Origin: Kineobactrum salinum | Lineage (GTDB): Bacteria; Pseudomonadota; Gammaproteobacteria; Pseudomonadales; Halieaceae | DNA length: 64,000 nucleotides | Direction: 5' to 3' | Assembly: GCF_010669285.1 (NCBI RefSeq) | Contig: NZ_CP048711.1 | Location: 3,286,001 to 3,350,000, forward strand | Part shown: piece by piece, positions 17,919 to 27,725 of the stretch | Numbering within the stretch: position 1 is the stretch's first letter | Layout: each line of letters starts with the position of its first letter | Notes under the pieces: model-generated | The model's input: the letters and a program-made list of their open reading frames with translations, nothing else | The model's database searches: none | What the model was told of the DNA's origin: nothing | Made by a program: the position numbers and the translations under genes

Positions 17919-17951
17919 CAGGTTTATCCTCCGGGAATATTTGGTGGCAGC

Positions 17952-18623
17952 TCAAGCCCAGCCGGTGTTGCGGCGGCGTTTGGGCCACAGCCGTGGCACC
18001 ACCAGCGTGATGACCACCCCCAGCAACACGGCCAGAGCGCCATCCATGAAGGCCTTGTTGCGCAGGTTTTCCTGCAGCCGCCTGTTTTCCGCGGCCAGCA
18101 TGTCGGCCTCGGAACGCAGGTTTTCGGTCTCCTCGATCAGGCGCCGATTGTCGGCATCGAGCTGCAGCGCCTTGCCGGATACCTGCTTCACCTGTGCCAG
18201 CTCCTCGGTGACGGCCTGCAGCGAACTGTCGGTTTCGCTGACATCGCTGCTGAGCGTGTCCCGCTCTTGTTGCAGGCTGGCCAGTTGGGCGGCGAGATCG
18301 GCGTTTTGTTCCTGCAGGCGCTCGGCACGGACGACGGCGGCTTCCAGCCGGTTGACTGCGGGCAGTTCACTCATCAAGTGCTGCATCCGGACCCAGCCGC
18401 TGGTATCGCCTGCGGTAATCTGCGCCCATTCACCGTCGTCAGACAGCTGGCTGACGGTGACTTTGGTACCGGACGGAATACCCCGGTGGACAATGCGGTA
18501 GTCGTTGCCGGCACCGCTGCGCACGGGTACGTACTGGGTGTCGCTGATATAGCGGACATCCTGGGCCAGGACCGGGACTGCCAGCAGGGCCAGCAGCAGG
18601 GAGATGATCAGGGAGCGTGCCAA
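17952..18623 (-). CDS. SH3-domain, coiled-coil, membrane-anchored protein (TIGR04211 type)
   Basis: 223 residues from a TTG at 18623 with AAGGA at 7-base spacing. An upstream ATG at 18668 would put 15 unlikely residues before the signal peptide. Order: signal peptide (SLIISLLLALLAVPVLAQ), bacterial SH3 domain (VRYISDTQYVPVRSGAGNDY to GWVRMQHLM, about 22-80), long coiled coil (about 88-185), C-terminal membrane helix (ALAVLLGVVITLVVP) and a basic tail. This layout matches the uncharacterised TIGR04211 family related to YgiM. A role at the cell wall is inference from the SH3 domain. Confidence 0.85.
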   Translation of the reverse strand: MARSLIISLLLALLAVPVLAQDVRYISDTQYVPVRSGAGNDYRIVHRGIPSGTKVTVSQLSDDGEWAQITAGDTSGWVRMQHLMSELPAVNRLEAAVVRAERLQEQNADLAAQLASLQQERDTLSSDVSETDSSLQAVTEELAQVKQVSGKALQLDADNRRLIEETENLRSEADMLAAENRRLQENLRNKAFMDGALAVLLGVVITLVVPRLWPKRRRNTGWA

Positions 18624-18680
18624 AATGGTGTCCTTGGTATTTGTGAGAATGGAGGGAAATAAAACCATGAAAGTTCGAGC

Positions 18681-18980
18681 TCAGGGCAGTACCGGTTTGT
18701 AGGGTTTGACGACCACCCGGCGAAAGACGCCGGCATCGACATAGGGGTCGGAGTCGGCCCAGGCGGTGGCCGCCTCCAGACTGTCGAATTCGGCAATAAT
18801 CAGGCTGCCGGTGAAGCCTGCTGCGCCCGGTTCGTCTGTGTCCACCGCGGGGTGGGGGCCGGCTACCAGCAGCCGGCCCTGGTCCAGCAGCAGGTGGATG
18901 CGCTCCAGATGGGCCGGGCGGGCCCGCTGGCGCAGCGCCAGGCTATTGTCGACATCCTCGCACAAGATCGCGTAATACAT
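18681..18980 (-). CDS. yciI: YciI-family protein
   Basis: 99 residues of the ferredoxin-like YciI fold: [25 protein letters not shown] start, [10 protein letters not shown] in the middle, then [23 protein letters not shown] and [11 protein letters not shown]. The conserved His in RPAHLERI and Asp in SDPY are present. The activity of YciI proteins is unclear. It sits 9 bases after yciB on the same strand, the same yciB-yciI neighbourhood as in many gammaproteobacteria. Confidence 0.92.
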   Translation of the reverse strand: MYYAILCEDVDNSLALRQRARPAHLERIHLLLDQGRLLVAGPHPAVDTDEPGAAGFTGSLIIAEFDSLEAATAWADSDPYVDAGVFRRVVVKPYKPVLP

Positions 18981-18989
18981 GAAAATTCC

Positions 18990-19580
18990 CTATTTCTGAC
19001 TGCTGACGGGGCCATCCTTCAGGTGCGGTGCGACCATCCAGGCGGTCAGGGCGGTCAGGACGAGGGTGAAGCCAATGGCGGAATAGAGTTTGTAGCTGAC
19101 CCAGGTGGCCTCGCTGAAACCGTAAGCCACCACCAGGTTCAGCGCGCCCACCACCAGGAAGTACACCACCCAGAGCAGGTTCAGCCGGGTCCAGATCAAA
19201 TGGGGCAGCTGGATCTGGCCGCCCATGGTACGTTCCATCAGGTTGCGCCGGCCGATGAACTGGGAGCCGCCAAAGGCCGCCGCCAGTACCCAGTTGAACA
19301 CGGTGGGTTTCCACATGATGAACATCTCATTGCGCAACAGCAGCGTGGCGGCGCCAAAACCGCAGACCGCCAGACTCACCCAGAGCAGACGTTTCTCCAG
19401 TTTGCGTGTCAGCAGCAGGGTCAGCAGTACCTGCAGCAGCGTGGCGATTATCAGCACGGCGGTGGCAGAAAAAATTCCATCTATGCTATGGCTCCAGCTG
19501 CCCAGGCTGACGGTTTGCCCGTCCATCTGGTAGACAATGAAGAACAGTGCAATGGGGATGAACTCGGCGAGTTGTCTCAT
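18990..19580 (-). CDS. yciB: Inner-membrane septation protein A family protein (YciB/IspZ)
   Basis: 196 residues with about five membrane helices. Family blocks are FIPIALFFIVYQ at the start, GSQFIGRRNLMERTMG in the middle, and LNLLWVVYFLVVGALNLVVAY. YciB homologues affect cell-envelope synthesis and septation. It is first of the yciB-yciI pair and is divergent from the PHP-domain gene, whose start is 99 bases away. Confidence 0.93.
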   Translation of the reverse strand: MRQLAEFIPIALFFIVYQMDGQTVSLGSWSHSIDGIFSATAVLIIATLLQVLLTLLLTRKLEKRLLWVSLAVCGFGAATLLLRNEMFIMWKPTVFNWVLAAAFGGSQFIGRRNLMERTMGGQIQLPHLIWTRLNLLWVVYFLVVGALNLVVAYGFSEATWVSYKLYSAIGFTLVLTALTAWMVAPHLKDGPVSSQK

Positions 19581-19679
19581 GGAAAACAGTCTGGCTCCAG
19601 CGTGATACCATGTCCCCCGCGGCCCCGTGAATGCGTGACCGCGGCAGACATTGATTTAATTGTTCAGAGTGTAGAGTTT

Positions 19680-20546
19680 GTGCTGATCGACTTCCACACC
19701 CATACCACCGCTTCCGACGGGGCCCTGTCTCCGGAGCAGCTGGTGGACCGTGCGCTGCAGCGTGACCTGCGCCTGTTCGCCATTACCGATCACGACACCA
19801 TGGCGGGGTATCAGGCAGCGGCCGAGTATTATACCCGGATTGGCGGCGAAATGACCCTGTTGGCGGGCATTGAGTTTTCCTGCCGCTGGTCGGGGCTGAC
19901 GGTGCATGTGGTGGGGCTGGGGGTGAACTGCAACCATCCGGCGCTGCAAGATGGTATTGACCGGCTGACCCGGGCGCGGCTGGATCGCGCCACCGTGATC
20001 GCCGAGCGCTTGTCCCAGCGCGGCTTTTGCGGGGCATTACAGGGCGCGCTGGAGGCCGCGGGCAGCAGCCAGCCGGGGCGTCCGCACTTCGCCGCCTGGA
20101 TGGTCGAGCAGGGGCATGTGAAAGACATGCCGCAGGCCTTCGACCGCTATCTGGGGCAGGGCAAGGTGGGGGACGTGAAGGCCTTCTGGCCGGAGCTGGC
20201 CGAGGTGGTGGCCTGGATTGTGGCTGCCGGCGGCGTCGCGGTGCTGGCCCATCCGCTCAAGTATCGCCTGACCCGCAGCAAGCTGCGGCGCCTAGTGGCG
20301 GACTTCCAGGACGCCGGGGGCACTGCAATCGAGATTTTAAGCGGCTACCAGACCCCGGACCAGAGCCGTCAGCTGCGGACGCTGGCGCAGGAATGCGGGC
20401 TGGAGGTGTCCGCCGGCAGCGATTTTCACCGCGACAGCAGCTGGGGCCCCGATCTCGGTGTGGAATTGCGTCACCTCGGCGAGCTGTGCGGTGTATGGGA
20501 ACGCTGGTCCGGGCCGCCATCATGCCTGCCAGGGGGGCAGCCGTGA
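19680..20546 (+). CDS. PHP-domain phosphoesterase (YciV/TrpH, RNase AM type)
   Basis: 288 residues. The metal-binding PHP motifs are present: DFHTHTTASDGALSP at the N-terminus, ITDHDTMAGY, LAGIEFSCRW, GGVAVLAHPLKYR and SAGSDFHRDSS. E. coli YciV has been described as a 5'-3' exonuclease acting on RNA, also called RNase AM. The GTG at 19680 was chosen because no better in-frame start lies between it and the divergent yciB; the ribosome site is weak. It overlaps yciO by 4 bases (GTGA), the standard yciV-yciO pair. Confidence 0.9.
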   Translation: MLIDFHTHTTASDGALSPEQLVDRALQRDLRLFAITDHDTMAGYQAAAEYYTRIGGEMTLLAGIEFSCRWSGLTVHVVGLGVNCNHPALQDGIDRLTRARLDRATVIAERLSQRGFCGALQGALEAAGSSQPGRPHFAAWMVEQGHVKDMPQAFDRYLGQGKVGDVKAFWPELAEVVAWIVAAGGVAVLAHPLKYRLTRSKLRRLVADFQDAGGTAIEILSGYQTPDQSRQLRTLAQECGLEVSAGSDFHRDSSWGPDLGVELRHLGELCGVWERWSGPPSCLPGGQP

Positions 20547-21166
20547 GCCAGTTTTTCCAGATCCATCCCGACAATCCGCAGGCCCGCCTGGTGCGGCAGG
20601 CGACCGATATCATCCGCGCCGGCGGGGTGGTGGTCTACCCCACCGACTCGGCCTATGCGCTGGGCTGCCAGATCGGCGACAAGGCGGCACTGGACCGCAT
20701 CCGCCGGATCCGGCGCCTGGATGACCGCCACAATTTCACCCTGGTCTGTCGCGACCTGTCAGAGATCGCCACCTACGCCAAGGTGGACAACACCGTCTAC
20801 CGGCTGCTCAAGCACAGTACCCCCGGCCCCTATACCTTCATTCTGCGCGCCACCTCTGAAGTGCCGCGCCGGCTGATGCACCCGAAACGCAAGACTGTCG
20901 GCCTGCGGGTACCGGCCAACCCGATTGCAGCGGCGCTGCTGGCCGATCTGGGCGAGCCGCTGATGAGCGTGACCCTGATCCTGCCGGGCGACGAATTGCC
21001 GCTGGTCGACCCCTACGATATCCGCACCCTGCTGGAACACGAGGTGGATCTGATCATCGACGGCGGCTTCTGCGGTCTGGAGCCCACCACTGTGGTCGAT
21101 CTGGCCGACGATCTGCCACTGGTGATACGGGTGGGCAAGGGTGATGTGACGCCTTTTGAATCCTGA
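20543..21166 (+). CDS. yciO: YciO-family Sua5/YrdC-like protein
   Basis: 207 residues from a GTG at 20543 preceded by a GGGGGG stretch. Sua5/YrdC fold: IIRAGGVVVYPTDSAYALGCQ, KHSTPGPYTFILRAT, KRKTVGLRVPAN and LIIDGGFCGLEPTTVVDL. The related TsaC/Sua5 enzymes make threonylcarbamoyl-AMP for the t6A base of tRNA. The YciO branch shares the fold, with a role still debated. It overlaps the PHP gene and is followed by scpA. Confidence 0.9.
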   Translation: MSQFFQIHPDNPQARLVRQATDIIRAGGVVVYPTDSAYALGCQIGDKAALDRIRRIRRLDDRHNFTLVCRDLSEIATYAKVDNTVYRLLKHSTPGPYTFILRATSEVPRRLMHPKRKTVGLRVPANPIAAALLADLGEPLMSVTLILPGDELPLVDPYDIRTLLEHEVDLIIDGGFCGLEPTTVVDLADDLPLVIRVGKGDVTPFES

Positions 21167-21186
21167 TCGGTTATACTGCGCGCATC

Positions 21187-22052
21187 ATGAGCACAGATAA
21201 TCCCGTGAACGAAACCCCTCCGGTTGACGGCGCCAACGCCGCCGGCCCGCCCCGGCCATACCGCACCCCCAGCAAGGGGAAATGCCGTTTGCGGTGGTGC
21301 TGGGCAAGGCAATGACCGAACTGCCCCGGGATCTCTACATCCCGCCCCAGGCGCTGGAGGTGTTCCTGGAGGCCTTCGAGGGGCCGCTGGACCTGCTGCT
21401 GTACCTGATCCGGCGCCAGAACCTGGACATCCTTGAAATCGATGTCTCGGAGATCACGGCCCAATACATGCGCTATGTGGAGCTGATGGATGCGATTCAG
21501 TTCGAGCTGGCCGCGGAATACCTGCTGATGGCGGCGGTGCTGGCGGAAATCAAGTCGCGCATGCTGCTGCCGCGCGCGGCGGACCTGGAAGAGGACGAGG
21601 AGGATCCCCGCGCCCAGCTGATCCGCCGGCTGCAGGAATACGAGCGCTTCAAGAAGGCGGCGGAGGATATCGAGGAATTGCCGCGGCTGGAGCGGGATAC
21701 CTGGCAGGGCAGTGCCGAGCCGCCGGACCTGAACCGTTCCCGGGCGGACCCGGAGGTCGACATGCGCGAGCTGCTGGTGGCGCTGAGCGAAGTACTGCGG
21801 CGGGCGGACATGTTCGAAAGCCACCACATCCAGCGCGAGGCCCTGTCCACCCGGGAGCGGATGTCGGAAGTCCTGGAAAAGCTGTCCGGGCGCCAGTTCG
21901 TACCTTTTGTTGCCCTGTTCTCTGCCCGCGAGGGGCGGCTGGGAGTCGTGGTGACCTTTCTGGCAGTGATGGAGCTGATCAAGGAGGCGTTGGTGGAAAT
22001 CGTGCAGACCGAGGATTTTGGCCCCATCCACGTCAAGGCAAGGTCGGAATAA
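21187..22052 (+). CDS. scpA: Segregation and condensation protein A, with a probable one-base frameshift near its start
   Basis: From the ATG at 21282 the frame is open for 256 residues and covers the whole kleisin: DLYIPPQALEVFLEAFEGP, LLLYLIRRQNLDILEID, YVELMDAIQFELAAEYLLMA. A better start is the ATG at 21187 (MSTDNPVNETPPVDG). Its frame meets scpA if one C is added to the CCCCC run at 21266-21270, giving PYRTPQQGEMPFAVV and 288 residues. The ATG at 21282 alone has its purine tract only two bases away. ScpA links Smc heads with ScpB in the condensin complex. Confidence 0.9.
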
Positions 22053-22053
22053 G

Positions 22054-22842
22054 ATGGCGGAATCCAATACCACACTGGTTCAGATCCTCGAAGGAGCATT
22101 GCTGGCCGCGGGGCGCCCCCTGACCGCTGCACAACTGGGGGAGCTGTTCGAAGAGCCGGAGCGACCCACAGTGGCCGAGATCCGCGAGGCGCTGGCAGTC
22201 GCGGCACAGCGCTGCGAAGACCGCGGCTTCGAGCTGCAGGAGGTAGCCAGCGGTTATCGCTACCAGGTACGTCAGTCGCTGAGTCCGTGGGTGGCACGGT
22301 TGTGGCAGGAGCGGCCCCAGAAGTACTCCCGTGCGCTGCTGGAGACGCTGGCCCTGATCGCCTACCGCCAGCCGATCACCCGGGGCGAGATCGAGGAGAT
22401 CCGCGGCGTGGCGGTCAGTTCGAATATCATCAAGACCCTGCATGAACGCGAATGGATCCGGGCGGTGGGGCATCGCGACGTCCCCGGCCGGCCGTCCATG
22501 TACGCCACCACCCGCCAGTTTCTGGATTATTTCAACCTCAAGAACCTGGACCAGCTGCCTGCACTGGCCGAGATCCGCGACCTGGAAACCCTGAATGCCG
22601 AGCTGGGATTCAACGACCCGCTGGAGACAGCGGTGAGTGGGGCGGACAGTGACGCCGCTGTGCCGACCCTGACTCTGGTGGCAAACCGCGACCCGGCTGA
22701 TGAGCCGCAAACAACTGCAGATTCCGCCGAACCCGGCGAAGCTGGCAGCGCGGAACAGGAAGAGGCAAACATGGAGCGGACCGCGGAGCCTGCCGCAGCG
22801 GCCGATAACGATCAGTCCACCGACCCCGGTACCCGACATTGA
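22054..22842 (+). CDS. scpB: Segregation and condensation protein B
   Basis: 262 residues from the ATG 1 base after the scpA stop. Two winged-helix domains occupy residues ~5-180 ([70 protein letters not shown]). An acidic, probably disordered tail of ~75 residues follows ([11 protein letters not shown]), longer than in compact ScpB proteins. It works with ScpA and Smc in chromosome segregation. The stop overlaps the rluB TTG start. Confidence 0.95.
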   Translation: MAESNTTLVQILEGALLAAGRPLTAAQLGELFEEPERPTVAEIREALAVAAQRCEDRGFELQEVASGYRYQVRQSLSPWVARLWQERPQKYSRALLETLALIAYRQPITRGEIEEIRGVAVSSNIIKTLHEREWIRAVGHRDVPGRPSMYATTRQFLDYFNLKNLDQLPALAEIRDLETLNAELGFNDPLETAVSGADSDAAVPTLTLVANRDPADEPQTTADSAEPGEAGSAEQEEANMERTAEPAAAADNDQSTDPGTRH

Positions 22843-23768
22843 GCAAGCGCAAGCTGAACGCACCCAGGGCGGCGGCCGCGGTGGAAGCACCGGCCTCCGC
22901 CAGCAGCAATGGGGAGAAACTGCAAAAGGTGCTCGCCCGCACTGGTCTGGGCTCCCGGCGCGAGATGGAGCGCTGGATCGAGCAGGGACGTATCGCGGTG
23001 GACGGCAAGCCCGCAGTGCTCGGCGACCGGGTAGGTGACCGTGCCCGCCTCAGTATCGATGGCAAGCCCATCGAGCGGCCGCCGGCGGCCGAGACCCGCT
23101 GCATTTTGTACCACAAGCCCACCGGCGAAGTCTGCAGCCGCAAGGACCCCCAGGGCCGGCGCACAGTGTTCGAGCGGCTGCCCAAGTTGAAATCGGGCCG
23201 CTGGATATCAATCGGCCGGCTGGATTTCAACACCTCCGGCCTGCTGTTGTTCACGACCGATGGTGAGCTGGCCAACGCATTGATGCACCCCTCCGCCAAT
23301 ATCGAGCGCGAGTACATGGTGCGGGTAATGGGCGCGGTGGAAGAACCGATGCTGCAGCAAATGCGCGACGGCGTCATGCTGGAAGACGGCCCCGCCCGCT
23401 TTAGCGACATCCAGGACGGTGGTGGCGATGGCATCAACCACTGGTACTACGTGGTGCTGATGGAGGGCCGCAACCGCGAAGTGCGCCGTTTGTGGGAGTC
23501 CCAGGGTCTGACAGTCTCCCGTCTGAAGCGGGTGCGCTACGGTGATGTATTCATTCCCTCCAAGGTCAAGCAGGGGCAGTGGGCGGAGCTGGATGCAAAG
23601 GAAGTCAAGGGTCTGTACCGGCTGGCCGGCCTGCCCCAGAAGCAGCTCAAGCGCAGCAGCGTCAAGGAAAAGGAAGTCATGGAACGCCAGTTCGGCAAGC
23701 GCAAGTCGCCGGTACCCGCGAGCCGGGGGCGGCCGCCGTCCCGCAAACCCCACAAATCCCACAAATAG
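22839..23768 (+). CDS. rluB: 23S rRNA pseudouridine-2605 synthase RluB
   Basis: 309 residues. The start is a TTG overlapping the scpB stop, so translation is coupled. Order: S4 RNA-binding domain ([20 protein letters not shown], about 27-85), RsuA-type catalytic domain with the nucleophilic Asp in [18 protein letters not shown], and a basic tail ([13 protein letters not shown]...KPHKSHK). RluB modifies U2605 of 23S rRNA. The scpA-scpB-rluB order is common in gammaproteobacteria and supports RluB over RluE or RsuA. Confidence 0.93.
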   Translation: MSKRKLNAPRAAAAVEAPASASSNGEKLQKVLARTGLGSRREMERWIEQGRIAVDGKPAVLGDRVGDRARLSIDGKPIERPPAAETRCILYHKPTGEVCSRKDPQGRRTVFERLPKLKSGRWISIGRLDFNTSGLLLFTTDGELANALMHPSANIEREYMVRVMGAVEEPMLQQMRDGVMLEDGPARFSDIQDGGGDGINHWYYVVLMEGRNREVRRLWESQGLTVSRLKRVRYGDVFIPSKVKQGQWAELDAKEVKGLYRLAGLPQKQLKRSSVKEKEVMERQFGKRKSPVPASRGRPPSRKPHKSHK

Positions 23769-24017
23769 AGGCGGCCCCCTCCACGCTGCATTCACCAGGG
23801 TGCCGGGCTGAATGATAATTACTGCGATTCAACCCAGGATTCTTCGCCAGACCGGGGCGAGCGGGGCCTGAAACCGGCCTCGCCGGGCTGTAGCCCTTCT
23901 GCATAAATTCCTAAAGTCCCTCTCGTGCCCGCCGATATTCGTTTTGATACGGGATGCCCGACCCTTCGCTTTGCCACCAGCAAGCGGAATCCCCGGTCTG
24001 TAACGCAAAGGAGCCGC

Positions 24018-26162
24018 ATGTCCACTATAGCGATGTCAAGGAAGTTCTCGCCCGAACTGATCGCCAATGCGCCCAATGCGATGCTTGTGGTCGATTCCAC
24101 CGGGGCCATTGTCGCCGTCAACAGTGCGGCGGAGCATATCTTTGGCTACGATCCGGGGCAATTGTCTGGAGAAGCTGTGGAGGTGCTGCTGCCGGCCCGT
24201 TTCCGGGCGGCCCACAGCCTGATGCGCCGTGGCCACATGAGCAACCCCGAGACCCGCATGATGGGCAGCGGCCGGGAGCTGAAGGGCCTGCGCAAGGACG
24301 GCAGTGAGTTCGATGTCGAGGTGGGGCTGAATGCTGTCTCGACCCCGGAGGGTATCGCGATCCTGGTGGCCGTGACGGACATCAGCAGCCGCAAAAGCGC
24401 CGAACATTGTGAGAACGCGAGCAAGGAATTGTTCAACGCTATTTTCCGCAGTTCGCCCTTCAGTATAATCACGACAGACACGGCGGGCGAAATCATTGCC
24501 GTGAACCCTGCTGCGGAGCGGCTGTTGTGGTATGGCGAGGGCGAATTGCTGGGCAAGCAGTTCACCGAGGCGCTGCACGACCCCCAGTTGCTCAAGCAAC
24601 GTGCGTGGCAGTTGAGCGAAGAGTTCGGCGAGCGTATCGGGCCGGGTTTCGACGCCATTTCCCGCAATGCGCGGCTGGGTATCTCCGAGGAGATCGACTG
24701 GCATTATCTGCGCAAGGACGGAACGCCGTTGCCGGTGATGCTGACTATCACCGCATTGAGGGACCTGGACAACCGGATTGTTGGTTTTCTGGGCATGGCC
24801 TATGACCTCAGCGAACGGCGGCGTGCCCAACAGTACATAAACCACATTGCGCTGCACGATGAGCTGACCGGGCTGCCCAACCGGACCATGCTGCACAACC
24901 AGCTCGACCGCGAGATTCAGCGTTGCCGCGGCACCGAAACCAGACTGGCGGTGATGCTGGTGGATCTCGACAACTTCAAGCGGCTCAACGACTCTCTCGG
25001 CCACAACATCGGCGACCAGGTCCTGCTCCATGTGGCCAGCGAGATCAAGAAGTCGGTGGACGAGGATGTGCTGGTCGCCAGGATGGGCGGCGATGAGTTC
25101 GCGGTCCTGTTGCCGCAGGAAGCGGGCCACGAGGATCTGGACCGGATCGCGGAAACGATTATCCAGAATGTCAGCAATCCCATTACCATGGCCCATCACA
25201 GATTGAAGATCACACCGAGCATCGGTATCTGCCTGTGTCCCGATCACGGCGAGGATGTCGACACTCTGGTGATGCGGGCAGAGACAGCGATGTATGCCGC
25301 CAAGGGGCGTGGGCGCTGCAATTATCAGGTCTTCACCGAGTTCATGGCCGAGCAGTTGAATGAGCGGCTGGAACTGGAGCACGCATTGCAGCGGGCCCTG
25401 GAACTCGAGCAGTTCTCGCTGCACTACCAGAGCCAGGTGGATATCAGGACCGGCCAGACAGTCGGCGTTGAAACGTTGTTGCGCTGGCATCTGCCGGGCA
25501 CCGGCAATATATCCCCGACGCGCTTTATCGATATTGCCGAGGAAAGTGAATTGATTCTACCCATCGGCGAGTGGGTATTGCGCAAGGCCTGCGAGGATGG
25601 CGTGCTGCTGCAGCAGCGCTACGGTACGCCCTGTGTGGTTGCGGTCAATCTGTCACCGCGCCAGCTGATGCAGGGCAATCTGGTCACGGTGGTGGCAGAG
25701 GCGCTGAATGACAGCGGGCTGTCTCCGGAGCTGCTGGAGCTGGAGATTACCGAGAACATCTTCATGCACCACGCCGAGGAGCTGCAGTTGACCCTGCAGC
25801 GGATTCGCGAACTGGGCGTACGCATCGCCATTGACGACTTTGGTACCGGTTATTCCAGTCTCTCCTACATCACCCGTTTCCCGATCGATCGCATCAAGAT
25901 TGACCTGAGCTTTGTGCAAAACATGCTGACTGATCCGAATTGCCGTGCAGTGACCAACGCGGTGATCGCCATGGCCCACGGCCTGGGAGTGGATGTGGTC
26001 GCCGAGGGGGTCGAGACCCGGGAACAGTTTGAATACCTGGGGCAGCAAAATTGCACCCACGGTCAGGGTTTCCTGTTTGCGCGTCCCCAGCCACTGGAGC
26101 AGTTGTTGCTGGACGACCCCACTTTGTCCCAGTTTGATACGGTGCAAATAAGCACGCACTGA
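24018..26162 (+). CDS. PAS-PAS-GGDEF-EAL c-di-GMP signalling protein
   Basis: 714 residues from an ATG preceded by AAGGAG. Domains: PAS 1 (about 10-125, NAMLVVDSTGAIVAVNSAAE), PAS 2 (about 135-265, FSIITTDTAGEIIAVNPAAE), GGDEF (about 275-435, intact RMGGDEFAVLL), EAL (about 455-705). The EAL signature reads ETL (VGVETLLRW). The other catalytic stretches are normal: LELEITENIF, AIDDFGTGYSSLSYI, DRIKIDLSF and VVAEGVETREQ. Both diguanylate cyclase and phosphodiesterase activity are therefore plausible. There is no membrane segment, so the PAS domains sense something cytoplasmic. Confidence 0.92.
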   Translation: MSTIAMSRKFSPELIANAPNAMLVVDSTGAIVAVNSAAEHIFGYDPGQLSGEAVEVLLPARFRAAHSLMRRGHMSNPETRMMGSGRELKGLRKDGSEFDVEVGLNAVSTPEGIAILVAVTDISSRKSAEHCENASKELFNAIFRSSPFSIITTDTAGEIIAVNPAAERLLWYGEGELLGKQFTEALHDPQLLKQRAWQLSEEFGERIGPGFDAISRNARLGISEEIDWHYLRKDGTPLPVMLTITALRDLDNRIVGFLGMAYDLSERRRAQQYINHIALHDELTGLPNRTMLHNQLDREIQRCRGTETRLAVMLVDLDNFKRLNDSLGHNIGDQVLLHVASEIKKSVDEDVLVARMGGDEFAVLLPQEAGHEDLDRIAETIIQNVSNPITMAHHRLKITPSIGICLCPDHGEDVDTLVMRAETAMYAAKGRGRCNYQVFTEFMAEQLNERLELEHALQRALELEQFSLHYQSQVDIRTGQTVGVETLLRWHLPGTGNISPTRFIDIAEESELILPIGEWVLRKACEDGVLLQQRYGTPCVVAVNLSPRQLMQGNLVTVVAEALNDSGLSPELLELEITENIFMHHAEELQLTLQRIRELGVRIAIDDFGTGYSSLSYITRFPIDRIKIDLSFVQNMLTDPNCRAVTNAVIAMAHGLGVDVVAEGVETREQFEYLGQQNCTHGQGFLFARPQPLEQLLLDDPTLSQFDTVQISTH

Positions 26163-26311
26163 TATCGGTGGCGTTTACGCCTCCCCAGGCCCGCAGCAAG
26201 GGAATTCCCCATTTTCCAACAGGCTTCAATTCTGCGGCCTCACTTCGATTGCCACGTCGTCCGACATAGAGGCCTGAGAAAAAGAAGGGCTGAGTGGCCA
26301 ACAACCTTTAG

Positions 26312-26366
26312 TTGATATTAGGATAATAACAAGTGATACTTCGAACTGTCCTAATTTTAAGTTCGA
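26312..26366 (+). promoter_or_regulatory. Promoter and overlapping inverted repeat of the AAA ATPase gene
   Basis: TTGATA (26312-26317) and GATACT (26335-26340) are spaced by 17 bases, a passable sigma70 promoter in an AT-rich stretch. An inverted repeat TCGAAC (26341-26346) / GTTCGA (26361-26366) follows at once, over the expected transcription start. This is where an operator would sit. The ATG is at 26377. Confidence 0.4.
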
Positions 26367-26376
26367 TGGAGCGCGT

Positions 26377-27546
26377 ATGTGGATCGACAGACTGATGACG
26401 CCCAGAATCGAGCAGGCCCTCGCGAGCAGGCCGGTGGTGATGCTCACCGGGGCCCGTCAAACAGGCAAGAGTTCATTGTTGCGACGGTTACTCCCGCAAG
26501 CGGAGTACATCACCCTGGACAGGGTCTCCGTGGCCATGGAGGCGGAAGAAAACCCTGCCCACCTCTTTGATCGCCTGGGCTCCCAAACCATCCTCGACGA
26601 AGTGCAATATGCACCGAGCCTGTTCCGGGAACTGAAAATCCTGGTGGACACAGACAGGAACAATTACGGCCGCTGGGTTCTGACCGGCAGCCAACGTTTC
26701 GTGTTGATGAAACACATTCGGGAGAGCCTTGCAGGGCGTATCAGCATCCTTCACCTTGAAACACTGAGCGCAAAGGAACTCAGAGACTCCCCGGCGCCGT
26801 TTGAAAAAAAGCCCACGACCCTGTTGTGGAAGGGTGGCTACCCCGAACTCTGGGCAAACCCCGCCATCGATCCGGCAATGTATTTTGAAGATTATATACA
26901 AACCTATCTCGAACGGGACCTGAACGAAATAATCAAAGCAGCCAATTTGCGGGATTTCCGGCGGTTTATCACTATCTGTGCGACCAGGGTCGGGCAACTG
27001 CTGAATTACTCCGACATTGCCAAGGATGTGGCCGTGTCCGCCAATACCATCAAGCAGTGGATCAGTATTCTCGAAGCCAGTGGTATCATCTGCATATTGC
27101 CGCCTTATTACGGCAATATTAACAAGCGATTGATAAAGGCTCCCAAGCTCTATTTTTCCGATACAGGTTTGCTCTGCAATCTCCTCAACATCAACGATTA
27201 TGAGGGCTGGTACGCTCATCCTCAAAAAGGCAGCCTATGGGAAAATTTCGTACTCAATGAGTACATGAAAACCACCGCCAGCGTCCCGGGAAAAAACCTG
27301 TTCTTTTACCGCGATAAAAATAACGTGGAGATTGACTTCGTGATCGAAAGAGGCGGTAGCATTACTCTGATTGAAGCAAAAGCGGCAGAACGAATTGATG
27401 AGCGCGGCCTGAATTTCAGCAAAGTGCGTACAGTCTTCGAAGGAAAAAAAGTGGACTGTACTGTTGCTTGCCGTATACAGGAGCACCATTTTATACAATT
27501 AAAGAGCTACAATCTGGTCAACCCCCTGCTTCACGATCTTGCATAG
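26377..27546 (+). CDS. AAA ATPase with DUF4143 C-terminal domain
   Basis: 389 residues. The N-terminal AAA_14 ATPase has Walker A MLTGARQTGKSSLLRRLLP, a Walker B-like TILDEVQYAPSLFREL and the sensor LTGSQRF. The C-terminal DUF4143 domain has VGQLLNYSDIAKDVAVSANT, LYFSDTGLLCNLL and NNVEIDFVIERGG, the last a nuclease-like DxxIE...K pattern (TLIEAKAAE). This is a widespread, sporadically distributed accessory family of unclear role. Base composition is visibly richer in A/T than the neighbours, so recent transfer is likely. A GGAG ribosome site precedes the ATG. Confidence 0.9.
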   Translation: MWIDRLMTPRIEQALASRPVVMLTGARQTGKSSLLRRLLPQAEYITLDRVSVAMEAEENPAHLFDRLGSQTILDEVQYAPSLFRELKILVDTDRNNYGRWVLTGSQRFVLMKHIRESLAGRISILHLETLSAKELRDSPAPFEKKPTTLLWKGGYPELWANPAIDPAMYFEDYIQTYLERDLNEIIKAANLRDFRRFITICATRVGQLLNYSDIAKDVAVSANTIKQWISILEASGIICILPPYYGNINKRLIKAPKLYFSDTGLLCNLLNINDYEGWYAHPQKGSLWENFVLNEYMKTTASVPGKNLFFYRDKNNVEIDFVIERGGSITLIEAKAAERIDERGLNFSKVRTVFEGKKVDCTVACRIQEHHFIQLKSYNLVNPLLHDLA

Positions 27547-27725
27547 TCCTGCCGCAGGAGCTTTGTTCTCTTGGTTCCGTCCCTGGCGGGGGCCAGGCAA
27601 TCGGACACTTGCCTTCTGGCAGGTTTGTTGACCACCACGGTGTGCGTCAGCGTACAGATAATCTGCCTTCACGCAGCTAAACTCAACTTATGGGCGAACC
27701 TCGTGAATCATGTGGAGGAGACTGT

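Noticed and set aside
17388-18662. 424-codon open frame on the plus strand
   Set aside because: It lies antisense to the cyclophilin and SH3-domain genes, both well supported.
18852-19679. Long N-terminal extension of the PHP-domain protein
   Set aside because: It is antisense to yciI and yciB; the PHP domain begins right after the GTG at 19680.
24036-25490. Long open frame (484 codons) on the minus strand
   Set aside because: It is antisense to the PAS-GGDEF-EAL gene, whose domains are unmistakable. The antisense product is His/Gln-rich with no recognisable domain, a usual effect of GC-rich codon bias.
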